This document shows positions 56,501 through 64,000 of a stretch of 64,000 bases of DNA, piece by piece. Numbering within the stretch: the stretch's first letter is position 1; each line of letters opens with the position of its first letter. Source of the DNA: Amyelois transitella. Taxonomy: Eukaryota > Arthropoda > Insecta > Lepidoptera > Pyralidae. The stretch lies in assembly GCF_032362555.1 (NCBI RefSeq), contig NC_083510.1, positions 3,065,501 to 3,129,500 of the forward strand, in the 5' to 3' direction. The notes below the pieces were generated by a model, which had not been told where the DNA came from, did no database searches, and worked only from the letters and a program-made list of their open reading frames with translations. Position numbers and translations under genes: made by a program.

Positions 56501-59500
56501 TTCCCGGCACCAATAGAAAAAGAATACGACCACTCCATCTCCTGGATGTAGTAAAAGGCGACTAAGGGATAGCAACTTGTCACTATTTAAAAGTCAATTC
56601 TATCATCAAGCCAAACAGCTGAACGTGGCCTACCTCTTTTCAAGACCGTTGCCTTTGTCTACTACTGTATTAGTTTGTGCTTGTAGCGTTTTAAGTTTGA
56701 CGTCACAGGTAAGAGAGATGATTTAAAAATCCATAGATTAAACCTTTATTAGGACTATTTTTAACAAATTTATAGAGGGCGATGGTGAGCTATAGACACG
56801 AGATCCAGCAAGTAGCCGCCAGACGATAGCGAGCCACTTGGTGAACGCTGTAGTCGAGCTCCCGGGATGTGAAGAGGGGCGTAGGGGAAACCGACGCAGC
56901 ACTACATCACATGCTGTTCCGAAGGTAAGGTAATCTCCGTTAATCTACAATTTCCAGACGAGGTCTAGCATGTGTTTAAATTTATCCTAAGATTAATTCT
57001 AGAGCATTGCAGAGAATATCGAAACTAAATAACCTAATCCAATCACTTAATTCCTCCGAGCTCTGAAACTTTACCTTTAGATGGTATTGGAAATACGAGA
57101 AATGAGGAATACGAGAAATAAGGAGAAACACAAGAGCAGAGACGGAACACGCTTAAATACTTACCCGACATATTGTATCCGTCTTCACACTGGCAATTGT
57201 AACCCTTCGCACTGTCATCAGGTATACACCTAGCGTTTTCCCCGCACGGGTGGAAATCGCACGCCGGAATGCAATGCGGACCGACGCGACCGTGCTCGCA
57301 CTCGCACCAAGTGTGGTCCCATGAAGACACGCATTTGCTCTGAAATGAAAAAATAAAAATTCACACTAAACCAGTATTTTACCGGAGGGTTAAGAAGACA
57401 CTCGCTCTTTCGCCTCGTACACAAGCATCACATTTAGAACAAAAACTTTTACTTATACTAATATATATAAATAAATGGATAAAATGCCGTTGACTTCCCT
57501 ATAAGCAGGAAATACGGGACACGCTTGGTTTTATACTGAATGGTGGACTGGTATTATCCAGATATATTTATGTCTGTGTTTTAACGTCTTCGCTTTTCTA
57601 AGTATACCAGAGCGACTTTATATTATATTTAAATCTATATTGACATATAGACTACTTACGTAAGGTGGACAGATGGACAGCATGCAATCAGCTCGGGACG
57701 CACACCCATCCCGTACGTTTTCCCGGACGGTAGGCCGACTTAGCAATGCCTGGGCCGTTCCTACGCGGACGTCCTGTAAAAATTTTAATGATAATCGCCG
57801 TTCAAAAATCTGAAACCACATTTATTATTTAATAAAGGCAAAAGCACAGAATAATACAGGCTGAATTCCGATTTCTGTGGTCAAAATCGTTATTAAACTT
57901 TTGCGCCATTCTTACAGGCTAGTAAGCTATGAAGCCAAATTAGCGTTGTGATTTGTAGTTTTTGAAAGAAATTCTGAAATAATGATAGATTGTTAACAAT
58001 CTTATTCTAAAATCATCTAAGATCTTAGTTTTGTTAACATTGATTTGATCAAGCAAGCAAAATAACAATACAGTAGCGACCGAAAAAAGTAATTACCTGT
58101 ATACATCCTTCGAAATAACCAACTTCGGACGCCAAAAGTCCCGCCGTAGAATCCGGTCCGCCAATCAAAATCTTCCCTATATACTGCCCTTGCACCTTAT
58201 TGGCCAGCATTGGCAATAGTGCAGTCCTTAATCCATAGTCTATGGTCACTGAGATGTCGGTGCCGAGCCATTTGATCTCAACGCGATGCCAGTTGCCATC
58301 GGATAGCATTGTCGATGGTAGGAACATGGATTCACCGTTGTAGGAGTAGTGAAGGAGACCGGATTTTAACTGAAAGAAACAAAAACTTTGTAGATCTCCG
58401 TCGTCGGCGTCGGTGTTCGAATCTATGCTCGGTTAAAACGCATGTTGCGCATAAAGGCATCGGTTCGAATTCCACCGCAGACATGTACCAATGACTATTT
58501 CCGAAGTTATGTACCATTTCGAAAAAAGTTTTTAGTATTTCAATACTAACCGATGCTCTTACGGTGAGAGAAACATCGTGGAAGGAAACCTGCACATTCT
58601 GGCAATTGGATGAGTAACCATGTCATCCAATAAGGTTCCCCTGCAAAGGTTGTAGAGGTCTGACGGTAGTCGCTTCGTGTAAAAAACCTGACTCACCCAA
58701 TCCGGGATCAAGTCAAGGGCTTACCCCGGGCTTCTCTCCAGAGTAGTGAGGATGCTAGTGGGACTATAGTCAGAAAGGAGAGAAGATATCAAAAGAGAGA
58801 GTAAAGGAGAAATGATGAGTACTTACACTAATTAGAATGCTGCTATTCTGTCCTACTTGTATGGACATAAGGAAGGCGTCTTGTTGTCTAGTGCGCAGTG
58901 AGAAAGCGTTGAGCCAAGGCAGTTGTATGGGTCTAAGAAGAGGGTTGAACGATAACATTCCATCGCCGCTGAAACGCCATGGTGGTGATGTTGCTGAGAA
59001 AAGAATATATTTTTGTAAACGTCTTGAGAAGGTCAACTAAGCTGATGATGTATTTCGAATTCACCCATCACGATAAAAATTCTTAAAATTTTGTCAAAGG
59101 TATGTTGGATATACTGTCAGATATTGCTAGTTAATCACAATATAACAAATGGAATCACAGCTTAAAAAAACATACCACCACCATAGAGATCTTTTCCATA
59201 CTTGTCGCATTTTTCTTCTAGAAGAATTCTAGCTTATGCGCGGGGATTTGATCCAGTGAGAAATAAAAAAAAAGGAAAAAAAGCCTATGCCACTCCTGGA
59301 AGTCATAGAATAGGCTCTAACTGTGCCAAATTTTTTGAAAATCAGTCCAGTAGTTTTAAAGATTATTCATTATCTCTCTCTTCACGTCGTATTCCCCATT
59401 ACTGAGGATCGTGACTCCTCCGCAGAATAATTTTCTTTCTGATGATTTCTTTCCACAATACAAATGATTTCTCTTTACTAGTGCCGTGTGGCTCCCAGCA

Positions 59501-62500
59501 GTGCCGTGTGGCTCCCAGCACCAATACAAAAAAGAATAGGACCACTCCATCTCTTTCCCATGGATGTCGTAAAAGGCGACTAAGGGATAGGCTTACAAAC
59601 TTGGGATTCTTTTTTAGGCGATGGGCTAGCAACCTGTCACTAGTTGAATCTCAATTCTATCGTTAAGCCAAATAGCTGAACGTGGTCATTCAGTCTTTTC
59701 AAGACTGTTGGCTCTGTCTACCCCGCAAGGGATATAGACGTGACCATATGTATGTATGTATGTATGTATGTATGTCTCTTTACTAATAGCTTGTATATGA
59801 CTTACATTCCCCGCAGTCCTTGCCCGTGTGACCCTCGGGGCAGTCGCAGAGGAAGGTGTCCCACAGGTCGGTGCACTCGGCCCCGTTGTAGCAGGGCGCG
59901 GAGCTGCATTGAGAACGTTTTTCTGGACATCCCGCTAGAGTGCCGTTGTCGGCGACGAAGCTGTTAGAAAATATATAAAACAAAATTAATTGAGAGCCTT
60001 TTGTAGCTAGTATTTCTAAAGCATCTTTGTATTTTTTTGAGTTATATATCAATTTCTACTCGGAGGGATTACATGGCTACCATAGTAAGATATGTGATAA
60101 TGATGTAAAATTTTGTAAGTAGATTAACTCTTAAGTAAAAGTTCAAAGAAAATTTAAGTTTGTTGTAAATTTATATATGTGGGAAACAAATAAAACCAAG
60201 TTACCTGTTCAGATCGACGAATTTGTGATCAATGTAGAAGTCTGAGATGCATCCGACGAAGTCCTTGTTCTTCACTTGGAAGCTGCTCGGGATATTTGGC
60301 AGACCTCCGATTTGTAACGGGCCAGTGAGATCCAAAAATCTAACAGAAAAATGTCCAAGTGTAAAAGTGAAAAAAAAAATTTATATGTCATCTTGAAAAC
60401 TTATTTATATATGTATGTATGTTTCATATTATGAGAAAGTTTCTCAGTGAGAAATTAAACAAATAACTGTTTCTCATCATCCCTAGTAAAGCACAGCAAT
60501 AAAACTCTTTAACATCTGTTTAAGAAAGAATTACGGAAAATCTATAGCAAAATGTTAGAATGTTAATGTAACAGTAAAATAAAAACGGTAAATAAATATT
60601 TACAATGAACTCACCTGTGACAAGTTTCAGTGGGTATATCACACCTTGGGGGAAGCACTTTCCTCGTGAAGTTAGCGCATGCGTACTTTGCTCCAAGGGA
60701 AGCAGCGCCATTTAGAGATAGTGCTTTGTCGCAGTCGTCGAGGACCATTGTCGCAGTCTGGTAAAGAAGGTTAAAGTTTTTCATGTACACAAGGAATTTT
60801 TTAGGAGCAAGTGATATGATATGAAATATATACCCATGTTACAATATAGGGTTTAACAAACAGAAATACGAACTTCCACCCCTACCTGCACCTATTATCA
60901 CAGACTAATGTGACCAACGAAGTCTTGGCATTCGTTGTAAAAGAAACCTGATGATTGAGTTGCATCCTGATAAAATTCTTGAGAATCAAATAAAAAAACT
61001 TACCCTATTAAAGTAGTCCACTTCAACCGTGTGCCACATGCCGTCAGCTACATCAGCAGCCACCGTGACTTCGGTTTTGGTTCCTCCGAGGGCGAATGTG
61101 AACCTCACCCCCGCCCTCCCCACGGCGCCCGCGCCTGTCGAAATCATTTCTAATGCGACGAAATCATGGCGTTCATTGTAGCGACCATTGTAGAGGAGGA
61201 GGCCGGATGTTGATTGGGTTGCGAACCTGATAACAGTTACATTATTATTGTTAAGTTTTACCGAAGCCTGAGCAAAGTTAAATGACTTGGCAGACCGGAC
61301 TGCAGACGACTCTGCAATCCGGTCTATCGTTAAATTAACTACAATATAACTAAAGTTTTCCTTGGTTCGATGAGCTTACCTAGTTTGCTAGTTAGCTCTT
61401 AGTAGGCTTTACACTTAAAAGGGCAGACATGGGGCCTTATTTATTTTTATGTGTACTTACTTGTGGATAAATGAAACGTTGAAAAATGTGTGTTAATAAA
61501 GTGCTGTTAAGTTAACTTACTTCAACTTCAAATGCACTCGATGTCTCCTCTTCAACCCTGGGAAGGTCAAGAAAGAAGATGCTGGAAAGCTCCTGGCCTT
61601 CAGTTCGCACATGGAAGTAGTATAGGCGGCGTCTATGGTGCACCCCTGACAAAGTATACCGCCTTCCTTTCTCGCCACACATTGAGAACCACTGCGACAA
61701 ATACTCCCGTCGCCATTTATGTCGCAAGTCGCACGGGTGAGCACTGTCTCGCAATTCACGCCTGTAAAGACCAAAAACCAAAAAAATCCACATATAAGGA
61801 AGAAATGAGTTCATGAGAAACGCCAAAAAATACATAGTCTGATTTTATTGATGGCGAGAAAATGTGAGAACCACGTTCCTGTAGGTACTCTTATTTTGTA
61901 TAATCGAATCAGATCTATCACTCAAAGCTAAAGACCTTGTGAGACGAATTTGATCAATGTCCTCATAAGAACAGATCCTGATCTGATAAACATACCAGTA
62001 AATCCCGCTGCGCAGACGCAGGTGTACCCGCCCTCGCGACGTACGCAAGTTCCGTTGTTGACGCACGGCGAAGAATAGCACAGGTCCACTTCTGTGTCGC
62101 ACATATAATGTTCTCTTGAACCTGGCAATGAAATGTAATTTAATTATGGTGTGAACTAAGAAAGTCATTTGATATATAAGCAGAATATTAACACTTCCAT
62201 CACTTTCTTTCAAAGCCACAACTGATTTCTGAATAAGAAAAATTGAGGGTAGAAAAAGATTATGCACACGAGAATGTATGCCTATTCTGAGTAGCAGCAG
62301 GATAAGGCTAAATAATTTAATCAAAACTAGTCGAGCAAAATCAAATTAAGTACAAAATCAGAAGGCACTATAATTGTATGAAATACTCAAGTACCTACCT
62401 GTAAATCCATGTGGACACTGGCAGCTGAACGTAGTTACAGGATAGATCGGGCGAAACAAAACTGTATCGCTAGAGACGAAACCTGACGCGTTCCCGAATT

Positions 62501-63420
62501 TGAGCACCGTGAGGCACTCCTCGAAGTTAAGGCAGGGCTCGTGGACGCACACATTGTCATCGAATGGCAACACCTGTTGGACAGTAACAGTTAATGTCAT
62601 ATGTGGGATTCTGAATTTTGAAAAACCAATTTGGACTATTGACCCGGTAAATTATATTTTTCTACCATAAGTTTTTTTTGAGATATTAAATCTTCAATAT
62701 TTTATTCCGAAACGTAGAAATCGAAGATGTCGTTTCAAATTATCCGTGTTATCAAACAACGTCCTAAAGAAGTTTCAAGTACTCGTATAATGCTTGCGCC
62801 GAATAAAAAGCTAAGCAAGGAGAAAGAGACAGAAACATATATTGTACCTGTACAGTAGCCAGCCTAGCCAAAGTAGCTCGATGCAAATACACTCTTTCCC
62901 TCAAGTGGGTAGGCGAGTAGTACTGCGATGTGTCCCCCGCCACTCCTATCTCAGCCTCGGGCCGTCTTGCGGAGAAAGACACATTTAGAATGTTGCCCGT
63001 CACATCGGTGTCATCCTGAGAAAGAAAACATTGTTAGTTGAAATGAGATTATTAATGACATGAAACCCAAACAATAGAAAATATATAAATAAAATTAGGG
63101 AAATAAATCGAAAGTTATAAGATTTATTTAGGTAACTACAATATGTACTTATCTCCTACGAAACGAAGGTTTTGTTTGGCATAATGTACGAAGATATTCT
63201 TAGTGGTAAAGGGCACTTACCTGTACACTAAAAACGTAGATGTTTTCCTTCGGACAAGGTATAATCGCCGCCAAGCCGTCCACGAAGAAGCCCAGTAGCG
63301 GAGACAAGAACTGTTCCGCTGTCATATCGTTCAGTCTCACTGTGATTGAGTTGAATAGCATCTCCTCGGTTATAAGACGAACGGTTAGTTGCATCATCGC
63401 TTTTACTTCGTTCACTCCGT
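44517..63420 (-). CDS. stan: Starry night / flamingo (CELSR family adhesion GPCR), 3' two-thirds of gene
   Basis: Thirty-six minus-strand exons were joined with matching phases and GT/AG borders, giving 2172 aa ending in TGA at 44517-44519; the 5' part with the cadherin repeats lies right of the window. Exon ends, right to left: 63221-63420, 62848-63015, 62399-62573, 61996-62121, 61521-61761, 61004-61226, 60615-60757, 60205-60339, 59806-59960, 58827-58993, 58097-58369, 57660-57773, 57165-57339, 56325-56464, 55706-55892, 55374-55466, 54967-55076, 54552-54761, 54233-54419, 53595-53897, 53050-53292, 52375-52816, 51873-52014, 51224-51445, 50741-50961, 50114-50260, 49450-49647, 48863-48955, 48622-48738, 48095-48213, 47389-47574, 46540-46635, 46183-46405, 45627-46039, 45029-45103, 44517-44575. 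Domain order EGF, LamG, EGF, LamG, EGF, laminin-EGF, HormR, GAIN/GPS, 7TM, long tail is diagnostic of Flamingo/CELSR. Role: homophilic cell contact in planar cell polarity and axon/dendrite guidance at the plasma membrane. The final 19-codon exon is the least certain. Confidence 0.93.
46909..46996 (-). pseudogene. Decayed duplicate of stan tail exon (outer copy)
   Basis: TAGTACTAACTGGT and GAGGGCGAGTG followed by a GTGTCGTGTGCT block align to the donor end of the real exon at 47389-47574. The rest is eroded. It keeps the same donor-like sequence but no frame. Confidence 0.6.
47070..47163 (-). pseudogene. Decayed duplicate of stan tail exon (inner copy, with in-frame stop)
   Basis: It aligns along most of the last ~130 bases of exon 47389-47574: TAACTGGTAGCAGAGG, GCGAGGACGCGAACTCG and CTGTGGGAACTGTCGCTGTC. 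Read in the exon's frame it gives DSDSSHSTRSHEFASSL and then a TAG, so it cannot serve as a full replacement exon. Confidence 0.75.
47612..47843 (-). mobile_element. tRNA-headed SINE in stan tail intron
   Basis: Read on the minus strand it starts with a tRNA-like head (GGCCTCTGTGGCACAACGGT as A box region; GGTTCGAATCCCGG as B box) and a TGTCA anticodon-like loop. The body contains GATTGGCCTGGATCTTGG and GTTTATCTATATAAGTATTT, and the tail TCGTAACACAGGTCTCGAAC. The same tail occurs in PLAA intron 5 near 11527. Confidence 0.75.
48465..48612 (+). repeat. 3' remnant of LINE family 1 in stan intron
   Basis: GAAGAGAGTTATGAATGTGG, GAAGCGAAGGAAGTATGCA and CGTGGCAAGTGGAAAGAGG are intact and it runs into an ATGTATGT tail. 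It is the cleanest copy of this 3' end in the window. Confidence 0.7.
49092..49449 (-). pseudogene. Two truncated tandem copies of the stan TM6-TM7 exon
   Basis: Copy 1 (exon part 49092-49201) and copy 2 (49272-49372) match the 3' half of exon 49450-49647; repeat period is 180 then 178 bp. Both keep the frame ending ...FNIRVRDNLR and ...YNIRVRDNLR and a good GTAAG donor in the same phase. Both lack the first part of the exon (TM6) and its acceptor. They share with each other, but not with the true exon, a ~60 bp flank containing CCAATAAAGAAATCCGAGAC. Confidence 0.85.
49783..49935 (+). mobile_element. Short Helitron-like element (Lep1 type) in stan intron
   Basis: It opens TCTACTAATATAAATGCGGA and ends GGGACGCAGCTAG before a T. 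This is the usual form of tiny non-autonomous lepidopteran Helitrons. Confidence 0.55.
49993..50085 (+). repeat. Dispersed repeat A, 3' half in stan intron
   Basis: AATAGCTGAACGTGGCCATT, TCAAGACTGTTGGCTCTG and CCCGCAGGGGATATAGACGT match the 3' half of the copy at 59480-59776. The 5' half lies alone at 50338-50475, on the other side of an exon. Confidence 0.7.
50338..50475 (+). repeat. Dispersed repeat A, 5' half in stan intron
   Basis: TTAGGACCACTCTATCTCTT, ACGTAAAAGGCGACTAAG and TTTGAATCTCAATTAC are present. It stops about where the fragment at 49993 begins in the repeat. Confidence 0.7.
51873..54761 (-). other. stan: stan block 4: GAIN domain and GPS autoproteolysis site
   Basis: Exons 54552-54761, 54233-54419, 53595-53897, 53050-53292, 52375-52816 and 51873-52014 (window residues ~942-1450). 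The GPS motif is complete: the ARVGC-like SRVGCHTEID, then CTCNHLSTFAVLVD. The expected cut is HL|S at about window residue 1437, and STFAVLV would be the tethered agonist. Exon 52375-52816 carries a long Asn/Gln/Lys-rich insertion (about 100 residues) before the final strands of GAIN. Confidence 0.88.
53935..54160 (+). repeat. Dispersed repeat C, copy 3 (longest), stan intron
   Basis: It runs from TTCAATTCAAATTCAACTTT through TTGGTTGACGTCAAATAAAT to GCAGAAGAAGCGGTAACAAA. The copies at 15600 and 25515 align to parts of it in the same orientation. Confidence 0.6.
54967..56464 (-). other. stan: stan block 3: laminin-type EGF and hormone-receptor (HormR) domain
   Basis: 56325-56464 and 55706-55892 encode Cys-rich laminin-EGF sequence (GGWWGGAACGPCACAPARG; CQCYAAGSLNSSCE; TGQCHCRDGVIGRACDACA). 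55374-55466 and 54967-55076 encode HormR (CPRSFSHGVWWPRTKFGIEA; ATRMCDETHVIPWQEPDMFN). Window residues 765-941. The first of these exons is exceptionally GC-rich. Confidence 0.88.
55962..56135 (-). repeat. Dispersed repeat A, inverted copy in stan intron
   Basis: GGCCACGTTCAGCTGTATGG, GAATTGAGGTTCAAATAGTG and CGCCTTTTACGACATCCATT are the reverse of standard repeat A blocks. Confidence 0.7.
56492..56670 (+). repeat. Dispersed repeat A, internally deleted copy in stan intron
   Basis: It starts CCGTGTGGTTCCCGGCACCA and continues with GTAAAAGGCGACTAAGGGAT. The GGCTTATAAACTTGGGATTC segment is missing, and it resumes at CAACTTGTCACTATT. Confidence 0.7.
58400..58790 (+). repeat. Dispersed repeat B, copy with a recognisable B box, stan intron
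   Basis: CGGTTCGAATTCCACC near 58459 fits a pol III B box. CCGATGCTCTTACGGTGAG, AAACCTGCACATTCTGG, CCCCTGCAAAGGTTGTAG and CCCAATCCGGGATCAAG match 16790-17150 in order. Confidence 0.6.
59480..59776 (+). repeat. Dispersed repeat A, best full-length copy, stan intron
   Basis: It runs in order through GTGCCGTGTGGCTCCCAGCA (twice in tandem), AATAGGACCACTCCATCTCT, GGATGTCGTAAAAGGCGACT, GGCGATGGGCTAGCAACC, TAGCTGAACGTGGTCATTC, CCCGCAAGGGATATAGACGT and ends in (ATGT)n. Length, lack of an ORF and a simple-repeat tail suggest a SINE or SINE-like family; I cannot name it. Confidence 0.8.
61521..63420 (-). other. stan: stan block 1: membrane-distal region after cadherins, EGF 1-3
   Basis: Exons 63221-63420 and 62848-63015 encode the conserved non-repeat segment after the last cadherin domain (MTAEQFLSPLLGFFVDGLAA; LRERVYLHRATLARL). 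62399-62573 carries the first EGF (DDNVCVHEPCLNFEEC ... CQCPHGFTG), 61996-62121 the second (EVDLCYSSPCVNNGTC ... CVCAAGFTG). 61521-61761 carries the third (TCDINGDGSICRSGSQC) and runs into the first LamG (TFPGLKRRHRVHLKLK). Window residues 1-302. Confidence 0.88.
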
Positions 63421-63479
63421 CTGTAATAATTAAAAACAATGAAACCCAACATATATTAAAATTTTGCTATGTCTTGCCG

Positions 63480-63730
63480 TGCCGTATGATGTGCAGTGTG
63501 GTTACCAGCACCAATATAAAAAATAATATGACCACTCTATCTCTTTCCCATTGATGGAGAAATAGGCTTATAAACTGGGAATTTTTCTTCTAGGCGATGG
63601 TCTAGCAATCTGTCACTATTTGAATCGCAATTCTATCATAAAGCCTAACAGCTGAACGTGGCTACGAGTCTATCAAGACTGTTGGGTCTTCCCCGCAAGG
63701 GATATAGACGTAATTATATGAATGAATGTA
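63480..63730 (+). repeat. Dispersed repeat A, full-length diverged copy at right edge, stan intron
   Basis: GTGTGGTTACCAGCACCAAT, GACCACTCTATCTCTTTCCC, GGCGATGGTCTAGCAATC and CCCGCAAGGGATATAGACGT are present, ending in an (ATGA/ATGT) run. Confidence 0.75.
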
Positions 63731-64000
63731 GCGATGACTATAGCACGATAGTATAGATAAGGGTCGAGACAAAGTTTGAACAGCACTACAGTCATACACA
63801 GTATAATTATGTTCTTGCTTGTCATGCTTGACCTTATTTACAAGCTTTTTTTAAAACCCATCCTATTCAAAGACTTCCAGATTTCTTGAGAGAGGTAACC
63901 TTTTAGTTTGGAGAAAGAGAAAGAAGATACTCTATCTTATTTCCTCCTACCCACTTTTTTATCCACTAAGTGATAGCAATGCTGTTTTTTACTAGCTATT

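Larger units (their letters stand above)
57165..61226 (-). other. stan: stan block 2: LamG1, EGF, LamG2, EGF
   Basis: LamG1 spans 61004-61226, 60615-60757 and 60205-60339 (SGLLLYNGRYNERHDFVALE; DGMWHTVEVDY; FVGCISDFYI). 59806-59960 is an EGF (CSSAPCYNGAEC ... CDCPEGHTGKDC). LamG2 spans 58827-58993, 58097-58369 and 57660-57773 (WRFSGDGMLSF; DGNWHRVEIKWLGTD; VGYFEGCIQ). 57660-57773 and 57165-57339 continue into EGF-like repeats (CMLSICPP ... CDFHPCGENARCIPDDSAKG). Window residues 303-764. A repeat A copy (59480-59776) and a repeat B copy (58400-58790) sit in these introns. Confidence 0.88.

Noticed and set aside
59735..59776. ATGT microsatellite as a stand-alone locus
   Set aside because: It is the tail of the repeat A copy; similar tails end other copies.
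1..64000. CRISPR arrays, operons, bacterial genes, phage or viral genes
   Set aside because: No regularly spaced repeats of that kind, no bacterial-style gene packing and no recognisable viral protein; all repeats fit eukaryotic transposons or local duplications.

Overview
This is a eukaryotic, AT-rich, intron-bearing window that looks like a moth or butterfly nuclear genome. Evidence for Lepidoptera: short Helitron-like elements of the Lep1 type (ending in CTAG after a GC-rich stem), a tRNA-headed SINE of a kind widespread in this order, and many copies of a ~240 bp dispersed repeat. Exons are clearly more GC-rich than introns. Species cannot be named from the sequence. All homology calls are from reading translations; no database search was possible.

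Layout, left to right. 2-1942 (+): last exon of an unrecognised, probably intracellular protein, 5' end outside the window. 1943-9055: gene-poor, with one candidate minus-strand first coding exon at 7672-7776. 9056-18059 (+): complete 16-exon PLAA (phospholipase A2-activating protein / Doa1-Ufd3; WD40-PFU-PUL; 775 aa). 20222-29850 (-): complete 7-exon IST1 (ESCRT-III-related; 366 aa), with a piggyBac-type MITE in intron 3 and an antisense wreck of a transposon-derived gene in intron 1. 30265-31692: LINE remnant interrupted by a Tc1/mariner-like element. 33846-37205 (-): dispatched, an intronless 1119-codon ORF. 38106-38723 (+): V-ATPase 21 kDa proteolipid c'' (VhaPPA1-1), head-to-head with dispatched. 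44517-63420 (-): 3' two-thirds of starry night/flamingo (CELSR family), 36 exons in window, 2172 aa, upstream cadherin repeats outside the window.

The exon chains for PLAA, IST1 and stan were assembled by hand. Every listed junction has GT/AG and every exon length agrees with the phase of its neighbours, which is strong internal support. PLAA and IST1 both act in ubiquitin/endosomal sorting, Dispatched releases lipid-modified Hedgehog, VhaPPA1-1 acidifies endomembranes and Stan is the planar-polarity cadherin; I see no evidence that they form a functional cluster.

The most interesting structure is inside stan. The exon for TM6-TM7 lies in a ~180 bp-period tandem triplication with two truncated copies, and a cytoplasmic-tail exon has two decayed duplicates with a stop in at least one. 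Other items worth a second look are two perfect 22-24 bp foldback hairpins between genes, three DNA transposon insertions with readable ends and target duplications, and the orphan exon at 7.7 kb. No CRISPR, operon, rRNA gene or convincing free-standing tRNA gene is present.
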